Origin: an uncultured Clostridiaceae bacterium
GTDB taxonomy: Bacteria > Bacillota > Clostridia > TANB77 > CAG-508
Assembly (NCBI GenBank): GCA_958417695.1
Contig: CATZDQ010000123.1
Location: 1-5,271 of the forward strand
Reading direction: 5' to 3'
Length of the DNA stretch: 5,271 bases
Below the pieces are notes generated by a model. The model saw nothing but the letters and a program-made list of their open reading frames with translations. It ran no database searches and had not been told where the DNA came from. A program made the position numbers and the translations under genes. Shown here piece by piece: positions 1-5,271 of the stretch (positions are counted from its first letter, which is position 1; every line of letters starts with the position of its first letter).

Positions 1-334
1 AATATTAGAAAAAGGGGAACCAGAAGCAATCAAAGCTAAAATGATGGAATACAGCCAAAAAAGAAAAGAAAAACAACCAATTGATATGCCTAGTGCAGGA
101 AGTACATTTAAAAGAGGCACAAACTATATCTCTGCCCAATTAATAGACCAAGCAGGACTAAAAGGCTATCAAGTGGGAGGTGCTATGGTATCCACCAAAC
201 ATGCTGGTTTTGTAGTAAATACAGGAAATGCAACAGCAGAAGATGTATTGCAACTAGTAGATGATGTTATTAAAACCGTCTATGAGAAATTTGGTAAAGT
301 TTTAGAATTAGAAGTAGAAATTGTAGGGGAATAA
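1..334 (+). CDS. murB: UDP-N-acetylenolpyruvoylglucosamine reductase MurB, C-terminal part (5' end outside window)
   Basis: The reading frame is open from base 2 to the TAA at 332-334, giving the last 110 residues of a protein that begins upstream; the Met codon at 41 is internal. MurB is the cytoplasmic FAD-dependent enzyme that reduces UDP-GlcNAc-enolpyruvate with NADPH to UDP-N-acetylmuramate, the second committed step of peptidoglycan synthesis. The visible part is the substrate-binding C-terminal domain. PSAGSTFKR (bases 89-115) contains the Ser (codon 101-103) that matches the proton-donating serine of the family. Further on come AGLKG, VGGA.VS.KHAGF.VN and GNATA, all typical of MurB. 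The ending LELEVEIVG carries the conserved C-terminal catalytic Glu (codon 311-313, by comparison with E. coli LEPEVRFIG). After FKR the sequence is GTNYISAQLID rather than the more common RP.G.F.GKLI, a variation I believe occurs in other low-GC Firmicutes. The C-terminus looks intact. Identification is secure. Confidence 0.96.
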   Translation, partial: ILEKGEPEAIKAKMMEYSQKRKEKQPIDMPSAGSTFKRGTNYISAQLIDQAGLKGYQVGGAMVSTKHAGFVVNTGNATAEDVLQLVDDVIKTVYEKFGKVLELEVEIVGE

Positions 335-340
335 CATCTG

Positions 341-391
341 TGTCCCCTATGGACAAAAATGTCCAACTGTACCAGGTACATATGGACAAAA
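341..391. repeat. Palindrome cluster with 11-bp direct repeat between murB and yvcK
   Basis: This 51-bp block fills most of the murB-yvcK gap. It contains TGTCC (341-345), TGGACA (350-355), TGTCCA (360-365), the 6+1+6 palindrome TGTACC-A-GGTACA (368-380) and TGGACA (383-388). TGGACA-AAAA-TGTCCA (350-365) is a perfect hairpin. Alternatively TGTCCA (360-365) pairs with TGGACA (383-388), enclosing the TGTACC/GGTACA stem and leaving only a 2+2 internal loop, so the two folds exclude each other. TATGGACAAAA occurs twice, at 348-358 and 381-391, 33 bp apart. The second fold ends two bases before the AGGAGG of yvcK. No T-tract follows, so it is not an ordinary terminator. It may be a REP-like dispersed palindrome, an operator or a leader-RNA switch; the sequence alone does not decide. 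Confidence 0.7.
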
Positions 392-401
392 GGAGGAGAA
401 A

Positions 402-2000
402 ATGAAAGGCTTTTTAAAATGGTTTCGTGCTGAGGCGAAAATGAAGCGTTGGATTTTATTAATTTTAGTAGGAATTGTGTTAGCTTGTTATGGTATGAGT
501 AAATTACTAACAGGTGAAAATTTAGTATTTTTTGATTTAGCAAAGATTATAGCTAGTTTTGTAGTTGGTTTTACTTTGGTGGTAATTGGTATTGTGTTCA
601 CTCAAAAGAGGACTTTAGAGTTATTGGTACAAGAGACAGATACCAGAGATGAAGCTAAAGATGGTAAGGTGAAGTCTCTTATCTTTAATAAAAAGGTGTA
701 TGATGAAGGACCTAATATTGTAGTAATTGGTGGCGGTTCTGGCTTAGATTCTGTTTTAAAGGGTCTTAAGAACTATACGAATAATATAACAGCCATTGTT
801 ACGGTTTCTGATTATGGAGAGCAAGCTTCAGATTCTAGAAAACAGCTTTCCTTGCTACCCTTGGAGGATATTAAGAATAGTTTAATTGCTTTATCTTCTA
901 ATGAAACGGTAATGAGTGGTATTTTAAATTACAAATTTACAGAAGGTAGGTTACGTGATTTATGTTTTGGAGATATTTATCTTTTGGGTATGAAGGATTT
1001 ATATGGTGATTTTTCTGCTTCTATCGAGGAGACAAAAGATGTTTTAAATATTACGGGAAAGGTACTACAAGTTACTTTAGAAGCTATTGATATTTGTGCT
1101 GAATTAGATGATGGTACAATTGTAGAGAGTAAAAAGAGAATTCCAGAGGTGGTAGCTAGTAAAATTAGTAAAATTAATAGAATTTTTATTAATCCATCTA
1201 ATTGCATGCCAGCACCTGGTGTTATTGAAGCTATTCAAAATGCGGATGCGATTATTATAGGACCTGGTAGCTTATATACGAATGTTATTCCAAACTTGTT
1301 AGTAAAAGGAGTGGCAAAGGCAATTAAAGAGAATAAGGGCTTTAAGATTTATATTAGTAATATTATGACAGAGCCTGGACAAACGGATAATTATACGCTT
1401 GCTGACCATATCAAAGCTATTCACGAGCATGCTGGAAAAGGTATTATGGATTATTGTATTTACGATACAGGTGAAATTGTACCAGAATTTGTAAGAAGAT
1501 ATAATAAAGAAGGTAAAGATTTAGTAGAACAAGATGCCGCAAGAGCCAAAGAGGAAGGTGTTAAGCTAATTCAAAGGAATCTTTCTTATATTGATGGGGA
1601 ATATATTAGACATAACCCAGATGCCATTGCTTCTTCTATTATTGAACTGATTTGTGAAGATATGAAATTTAGAGATATGCAAAATGATGCACAGTATTTA
1701 TTATTAAATTCTAGATTAAAAGAGACGAAGAAGAAGTTGAAAACACAGACAATTTTACAAGAACATAAAAAAACGAAAAAAGATAATAAAAAAACAGTGG
1801 ATAAGAAAGCTAGTAAATTTGCAGAAAAATATCAAGATAGAATTATCTCTATTAAAGAAAGTGATGAAAAGGCCCTTAAAAGGAAGCAAGCCAAATTGAG
1901 TGAAAAGTCTAAAAAAGAAGGAATAAAGAAGAACAATCAGAAAAAGAAAACAGCAAAATCTGCGCAAGAGAAGATAGACGATAAGATTACAAAAGCATAA
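402..2000 (+). CDS. yvcK: Divergent membrane-anchored YvcK/GlmR-family (CofD-like) protein with lysine-rich C-terminal tail
   Basis: The 532-residue protein starts at ATG 402 behind AGGAGG (391-396). Order: short basic N-terminus (KMKRW, 13-17); two hydrophobic helices (about 17-36 and 46-66) forming a hairpin that should leave the rest in the cytoplasm; linker; YvcK/CofD-like Rossmann domain (about 104-418); tail with 32 Lys in the last 93 residues (440-532). Family hallmarks are VVIGGGSGL (107-115), LPLEDIKNSLIAL (152-164), GPGSLYTNVIPNLL (287-300), MTEPGQTDNYTLADHIKAI (322-340), HAGKG (343-347) and RHNP (403-406). B. subtilis YvcK (GlmR) is about 317 residues and binds UDP-GlcNAc, supporting cell-wall precursor supply during gluconeogenic growth. 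Unusually, the expected DDGGSSG loop reads DYGEQAS (137-143), and the expected GHSFGN reads DLCFGD (186-191). Y367 and R403 seem to fall where B. subtilis Y265 and R301 lie, an unaligned comparison from memory. The family call is firm; the exact function is inferred and may differ. Confidence 0.88.
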   Translation: MKGFLKWFRAEAKMKRWILLILVGIVLACYGMSKLLTGENLVFFDLAKIIASFVVGFTLVVIGIVFTQKRTLELLVQETDTRDEAKDGKVKSLIFNKKVYDEGPNIVVIGGGSGLDSVLKGLKNYTNNITAIVTVSDYGEQASDSRKQLSLLPLEDIKNSLIALSSNETVMSGILNYKFTEGRLRDLCFGDIYLLGMKDLYGDFSASIEETKDVLNITGKVLQVTLEAIDICAELDDGTIVESKKRIPEVVASKISKINRIFINPSNCMPAPGVIEAIQNADAIIIGPGSLYTNVIPNLLVKGVAKAIKENKGFKIYISNIMTEPGQTDNYTLADHIKAIHEHAGKGIMDYCIYDTGEIVPEFVRRYNKEGKDLVEQDAARAKEEGVKLIQRNLSYIDGEYIRHNPDAIASSIIELICEDMKFRDMQNDAQYLLLNSRLKETKKKLKTQTILQEHKKTKKDNKKTVDKKASKFAEKYQDRIISIKESDEKALKRKQAKLSEKSKKEGIKKNNQKKKTAKSAQEKIDDKITKA

Positions 2001-2019
2001 GTAAAAATAGGAGGAACAA

Positions 2020-4047
2020 ATGAAATATAGTAAGATTAGTTTAGAAGAGGGTAGTAAGAAAGAGTGGATAATTACCAATGGAATAGGTGGTTTTGCTAGT
2101 AGCACTATCATAGGAGCTAATACAAGAAGATACCATGGTCTTTTGGTTGTTCCCCTAACGCCACCTGCTAACAGACAATTGATACTTTCAAAAGTGGATG
2201 AAAGTATCGAGTTAGATGGTAAGAAGTATGATTTATATACCAATATGTGTAAAAATTATATAGCAAAAGGGTATCAATACTTAGAAAGTTTTGAAAAAGA
2301 GTATATCCCCATTTTTACTTATCGAATAGAAGATGTCATTATCAAAAAATACATTTGCATGGAATATGGAAAAAATACAGTAACGATTTTATATCAAATT
2401 CAAAACCAAGGACATACTGGAAAATTGGTACTAACGCCATTATTAAATTTCAGAGATTTTCATGCAGATTCTTTTAGACATGATTTTACAATAGAACAAG
2501 AAGAAAAAAATAGAAAGTTAAAAATTATTTTAGACCATCATTCTCAAAATCCTATTTATTTATATGCTTCAGCAGGGAATTATATAGAACATGTAGGAGA
2601 TAGTTTTCAAAATATGTTTTATATAGAAGAAGAAAAGAGAGGTTTTAATCCAGAAGAAAATCATGCTATTCCTGGCAGATATGAAATCGATTTACAACCA
2701 AATGCCGTGACAGAATTTACGTTTATTGCTTCTTTAGAAGAAAATATAGAAGAAATAAATGCTAAACAGGTGATTAATAGAGAAATTGCTCGTTTAAGTA
2801 CAATTATATATGATTCAGGATTAATAAGAGACGGAAAAAAAGAGATAACAGATAACAAGCAAAAAGAGTGGATTCGCGATTTTGTAATAGCAACTGATAA
2901 TTTTATAGCTTATCGTCCTAGTTTTGCATTACATACCATTATGGCAGGGTATCCATGGTTTTTAGATTGGGGTCGTGATACGTTAATTGCTTTTGAAGGA
3001 TTATTATTAAAGACAAAGAGATTTGCTATTGCTAAAGAAGTACTTTTGACTTGTATTCGTGATGTGAAGTTTGGTCTAGTGCCTAATGGATATTCTGGAT
3101 ATGATAATAGACCACTATACAATAGTGTAGATAGTTCTTTATTGTTATTTGAACAAGTTAAGAAATATGTGGACTATACAGGGGATGACGATTTTGTCGA
3201 AGAGCAAATATATCCTGTTTTGGAAAAGATTATAGAGGCTTATCAAACAGGAATTGATATAGATAATAATAATATTTATTTGGATGAAGATGATTTGATT
3301 GTATCTGGTACGCCAACTACACAAAATACATGGATGGATGTAAAAATTGGAGAATATGCGGTTACGCCTAGAAATGGTAAGGTTGTTGAGATTAATAGCT
3401 TATGGTATAATGCTTTAAAGATTATGGAAGAGTTTACGAATCATTATGGAACAAAGACAAAGGCTATGTCATACAGAAAAATGGCAGAAAATACGAAGAA
3501 GTCTTTTAGTACTAAGTTTTATAATAAGAAAAGAAAGTGTTTATATGATGTATTAGGAGATAGTAAAATACGTCCTAATCAATTATTTAGTCTTTCTTTA
3601 AGTTATCCGGTGTTAGACCCATCTTCAAACCAAGCTAGTGAAATGCTAGAGACAGTAACTAAAAAGTTATGGAATCATTATGGTTTAAAAACTTTAGCCA
3701 AAGGTGAAGAAAATTACATAGAGATATATGAAGGAGACAGCTTCAGAAGAGATATGAGTTATCACCAAGGCCCTACTTGGCCATGGCTATTAGGTCTTTA
3801 CTATAATGCTTTAAAACAAGTTAAAGAGGCACAAAAAAATAAAGAAGAAAAGAAAAAATGGCAAATGCAATATGAAAATTTTGTACAAGATGTACAAAAA
3901 ACATTCTTAAAGGAGTTCTATGAGGGAAAAACAGTGGGAGGCATTAGTGAACTATATGATTCTAGAAAGCCATTTGAAGCTAAAGGTGCTTTTCAACAGG
4001 CTTGGAGTGTGGCAGAGGTTTTTCGTATTTTATTAGAAAATAGATAA
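2020..4047 (+). CDS. Glycogen debranching enzyme, amylo-alpha-1,6-glucosidase type (GH133)
   Basis: The 675-residue protein starts at ATG 2020, five bases after AGGAGG (2009-2014) and 19 bp after yvcK. Proteins of this type hydrolyse alpha-1,6-linked glucose at branch points of glycogen or limit dextrins. The N-terminal beta-rich domain (about 1-250) carries the typical NGIGGFASSTIIGANTRRYH (20-39) followed by GLLV, then LSKVDE (56-61). The C-terminal (alpha/alpha)6 catalytic domain (about 280-675) has YPWFLDWGRDT (311-321), whose Asp320 matches the proposed catalytic acid of the family's WGRD motif; VPNGYSG (354-360); TWMD...GEYAVTPR.GK.VEIN..WYNAL (437-465); YHQGPTWPWLLG (581-592); and SELYD and AWSVAE near the end. 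No signal peptide or membrane helix is seen, so it should be cytoplasmic. It lacks the separate glucanotransferase domain of the eukaryotic bifunctional enzyme. Length and motifs indicate an intact enzyme. No glycogen-synthesis gene is nearby. The family is clear; the exact substrate (glycogen or maltodextrin) is inferred. Confidence 0.93.
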   Translation: MKYSKISLEEGSKKEWIITNGIGGFASSTIIGANTRRYHGLLVVPLTPPANRQLILSKVDESIELDGKKYDLYTNMCKNYIAKGYQYLESFEKEYIPIFTYRIEDVIIKKYICMEYGKNTVTILYQIQNQGHTGKLVLTPLLNFRDFHADSFRHDFTIEQEEKNRKLKIILDHHSQNPIYLYASAGNYIEHVGDSFQNMFYIEEEKRGFNPEENHAIPGRYEIDLQPNAVTEFTFIASLEENIEEINAKQVINREIARLSTIIYDSGLIRDGKKEITDNKQKEWIRDFVIATDNFIAYRPSFALHTIMAGYPWFLDWGRDTLIAFEGLLLKTKRFAIAKEVLLTCIRDVKFGLVPNGYSGYDNRPLYNSVDSSLLLFEQVKKYVDYTGDDDFVEEQIYPVLEKIIEAYQTGIDIDNNNIYLDEDDLIVSGTPTTQNTWMDVKIGEYAVTPRNGKVVEINSLWYNALKIMEEFTNHYGTKTKAMSYRKMAENTKKSFSTKFYNKKRKCLYDVLGDSKIRPNQLFSLSLSYPVLDPSSNQASEMLETVTKKLWNHYGLKTLAKGEENYIEIYEGDSFRRDMSYHQGPTWPWLLGLYYNALKQVKEAQKNKEEKKKWQMQYENFVQDVQKTFLKEFYEGKTVGGISELYDSRKPFEAKGAFQQAWSVAEVFRILLENR

Positions 4048-4060
4048 AAGCTGAAAAGAA

Positions 4061-4068
4061 AGGAGAGG
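4061..4068 (+). promoter_or_regulatory. Ribosome binding site supporting the GTG start of holA
   Basis: AGGAGAGG lies 9 bases before GTG 4078 and fixes that codon as the start. No ATG is available nearby in the same frame, and the HolA homology begins within about 18 residues of this GTG. The GTG start and the longer-than-ideal spacing from the best AGGAG core (12 bases) suggest moderate translation, as expected for a low-copy clamp-loader subunit. Confidence 0.7.
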
Positions 4069-4077
4069 GACTTAAAA

Positions 4078-5097
4078 GTGACTATTGAAAATTTAGAAAA
4101 AGAATTAAAACAAGGCGTTTTACAAAGTCTCTATCTTTTTTATGGAGAAGAAACCTTTCTATTGGAATCTTGTTTGAAAAAATTAAAAACACTTTTTGGA
4201 GAGTTAACATTAGGAATTAATTATATTCGTATAGAAGATACGAATGTAAATGAATTAATTTCAGATATAGAAACACCTGCTTTTGGTTATGATAAGAAAT
4301 TAATAATTGCTAAAAATACAGGACTTTTTAAAAAAGAAGGAAAACGAAAGAATGTTGCTGGTAGTGAATGGGTGGAGAAGGTGGCAAGTTATATTTCAGA
4401 AAACATCCATATGATACAAGAAAGTGTGGTACTTGTTTTTATAGAGGAAGAAGTAGAAAAAAATGTGCTATATACAGTATTGGATAAACAAGGAGAAGTT
4501 TGTCACTTTGAAGCTTTAAAACCAAGTCAAATTGTTGGTAGATTGAAGGCGATTTGTAAAGCTTATCAGGTACAAGTGGAGGAGACTACACTTTCCTATT
4601 TAATAGAGTCGTGTGGTACGAATATGCAAGATTTAATTAATGAAATTAGAAAATTAATTGAATATGTGGGTAATGGTGGCATGATTACAAAGCAAGATAT
4701 CGATTTATTATCTATTAAGCAGTTAGATAGTGTTATATTTGATTTGACAGATAACTTGGGGAAAAAGAATGTAAGACAAGCTTTAGAGGTATTACATAAT
4801 TTGTTATATGCAAAAGAGCCAATTCAAAAAATTCTAATTACTTTATATCATCATTTTAAAAAATTATATTTAGTAAAAATGGCAATAAGAGAAAACAAAA
4901 ATATAACAGAATGCTTGAATTTGAAGCCAAATCAGACATTCTTAACCGGTAAATATAAAACACAGGCGAATTACTTCCAAGAAGGAGAATTAAGACAAAT
5001 AGTAGAGGCTTTAATTGATTTAGATAGTCATTCAAAAGTGGGATTAATGGATGTGAATATTGGATTAGAGGCAATTTTGTGTCGTTATTGTTCTTAA
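4078..5097 (+). CDS. holA: DNA polymerase III subunit delta (clamp loader)
   Basis: The 339-residue protein has the normal length for Firmicutes HolA. Delta is the clamp-loader subunit that opens the beta sliding clamp so that it can be placed on primed DNA at the replication fork. Domain I begins with SLYLFYGEETFLLES (17-31), the family's degenerate nucleotide-binding segment (YGEE in place of a true Walker A, as delta does not hydrolyse ATP). ETPAFGYDKKLIIAKN (65-80) is the segment that typically reads PFF..K.LV...N. ALKPSQIVGRLK (146-157), the helical middle domain with CGTNMQDLINEIRKL (179-193), and VIFDLTDNLGKKNVRQAL (219-236) leading to the collar domain all fit. The end, LDSHSKVGLMDVNIGLEAIL (315-334), corresponds to the usual D..IK.G..D....LE..L ending. 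The start is GTG, read as Met. It sits 30 bp after the debranching gene and is probably cotranscribed. A hairpin about 40 bp downstream probably ends the transcript. Intact, ordinary copy. Confidence 0.94.
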   Translation: MTIENLEKELKQGVLQSLYLFYGEETFLLESCLKKLKTLFGELTLGINYIRIEDTNVNELISDIETPAFGYDKKLIIAKNTGLFKKEGKRKNVAGSEWVEKVASYISENIHMIQESVVLVFIEEEVEKNVLYTVLDKQGEVCHFEALKPSQIVGRLKAICKAYQVQVEETTLSYLIESCGTNMQDLINEIRKLIEYVGNGGMITKQDIDLLSIKQLDSVIFDLTDNLGKKNVRQALEVLHNLLYAKEPIQKILITLYHHFKKLYLVKMAIRENKNITECLNLKPNQTFLTGKYKTQANYFQEGELRQIVEALIDLDSHSKVGLMDVNIGLEAILCRYCS

Positions 5098-5135
5098 AGT
5101 AAAGACAAAATTATTACATAATATAAAATAAGTAG

Positions 5136-5167
5136 AAGAATTACTTGATAGAAAAGGTAATTCTTTT
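5136..5167 (+). terminator. Probable intrinsic terminator after holA
   Basis: AAGAATTAC (5136-5144) is the exact reverse complement of GTAATTCTT (5157-5165). The 12-base interval can shorten through one U-G and one U-A pair. The 3' arm runs into TTCTTTTAT, giving a short U-rich stretch. Outward pairing can extend by G-U, A-U and U-A. The stem is AU-rich and so weak by enterobacterial standards, but it is placed where an end to the murB-yvcK-debranching-holA transcript would be expected, 38 bp after the holA stop and before a separately initiated reading frame. Confidence 0.55.
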
Positions 5168-5213
5168 ATGGTAGATAGGAAACTACTAGAAGGGAATTTG
5201 CATTGGATATGGT

Positions 5214-5221
5214 GAGGTGAT
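5214..5221 (+). promoter_or_regulatory. Shine-Dalgarno sequence for the gene starting at 5227
   Basis: GAGGTGAT matches eight consecutive bases of the complement of the 16S rRNA 3' end (AAGGAGGTGAT). Its GAGG core ends nine bases before TTG 5227, near-optimal spacing. It is the main reason to call a start there. Confidence 0.6.
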
Positions 5222-5226
5222 AAGAT

Positions 5227-5271
5227 TTGGGATCCATATCATTAGAAGATAATGTAAATCAATATATAAAC
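5227..5271 (+). CDS. Start of an unidentified gene (first 15 codons, 3' end outside window)
   Basis: A TTG codon follows the Shine-Dalgarno sequence at 5214-5221, and the frame stays open to the end of the window, giving MGSISLEDNVNQYIN (TTG read as Met). Fifteen residues are too few to name a family. The polar, slightly acidic sequence shows no signal peptide. The gene lies after the probable terminator, so it likely has its own promoter in about 5166-5213, but I found no convincing one. The alternative is that this is chance open frame; the strong, correctly spaced Shine-Dalgarno match argues against that. Confidence 0.5.
   Translation, partial: MGSISLEDNVNQYIN

Noticed and set aside
341..388. 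Terminator between murB and yvcK
   Set aside because: The hairpins are real but are followed by ATGGACAAAA or AAAGGAGG rather than a T-run, so intrinsic termination on the + strand is unlikely.
441..443. Alternative YvcK start at Met14, preceded by GAGG at 432-435
   Set aside because: The AGGAGG before ATG 402 is stronger, and the basic residues 8-16 fit as the cytoplasmic cap of the first membrane helix. It remains possible as a secondary start.
280..543. Minus-strand open frame across the murB end and yvcK start
   Set aside because: It overlaps two well-identified genes, crosses the palindrome cluster and has no recognisable protein features.
977..1207. Other minus-strand open frames inside yvcK, the debranching gene and holA (also 2661-2858, 2910-3122, 4856-5074)
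   Set aside because: All lie wholly within genes with strong family motifs on the + strand and show no family motifs of their own.
1755..2243. Minus-strand 162-codon open frame rich in Phe, Leu and Ile
   Set aside because: It is the antisense of the Lys/AAA-rich YvcK tail and the debranching N-terminus; complementing A-rich codons yields a hydrophobic protein automatically, so the apparent membrane character is an artefact.
5145..5172. Promoter TTGATA - 16 bp - TATGGT for the gene at 5227
   Set aside because: The -35 is good (5/6) but the -10 is poor (4/6), the spacer is short, and the elements sit inside the terminator hairpin; a chance match is likely in such AT-rich DNA.
1..5271. CRISPR array, tRNA or rRNA genes, insertion sequence, phage or toxin-antitoxin genes
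   Set aside because: No regularly spaced direct repeats, cloverleaf sequences, transposase motifs or paired small genes were seen on either strand.

Overview
The window reads as a chromosomal stretch from a low-GC Gram-positive bacterium, most likely an anaerobic member of the Clostridia. The support is an AT-rich sequence (about one third G+C by eye), strong AGGAGG-type ribosome binding sites, TAA as the stop codon of all four genes whose ends are visible, and protein families with a clostridial flavour, notably a YvcK protein carrying an N-terminal two-helix membrane anchor. Tryptophan is encoded by TGG and no TGA interrupts a gene, so nothing suggests the mycoplasma code. Assignment below class level is not possible from this window.

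Layout, all on the + strand: the 3' end of murB (cell-wall precursor synthesis, 1-334); a 67-bp gap holding a dense cluster of palindromes and an 11-bp direct repeat (341-391); a divergent membrane-anchored YvcK/GlmR-family protein with a long lysine-rich tail (402-2000); a GH133-type glycogen debranching enzyme (2020-4047); the DNA polymerase III delta subunit holA (4078-5097); a probable AU-rich intrinsic terminator (about 5136-5167); and the first 15 codons of an unidentified gene preceded by a good Shine-Dalgarno sequence (TTG start at 5227). The gaps of 67, 19 and 30 bp and the shared strand suggest one transcript from murB (or upstream) to holA, ending at the hairpin near 5150.

Working together: MurB consumes UDP-GlcNAc-enolpyruvate, and YvcK/GlmR proteins in other Firmicutes bind UDP-GlcNAc and link carbon supply to envelope synthesis. 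A debranching enzyme that frees glucose from glycogen fits a carbon-to-cell-wall theme. HolA, the clamp-loader subunit, appears to be a passenger. In many Firmicutes yvcK lies with rapZ (yvcJ) and whiA (yvcL). Neither is present here, so the order is rearranged.

No mobile element, CRISPR array, phage gene or RNA gene was recognised, and I do not see a wholly new system. The points most worth a second look are the YvcK protein, whose N-terminal CofD-like signature motifs are altered while the C-terminal half is kept, and the murB-yvcK gap, which can form two mutually exclusive hairpins next to the yvcK ribosome binding site.
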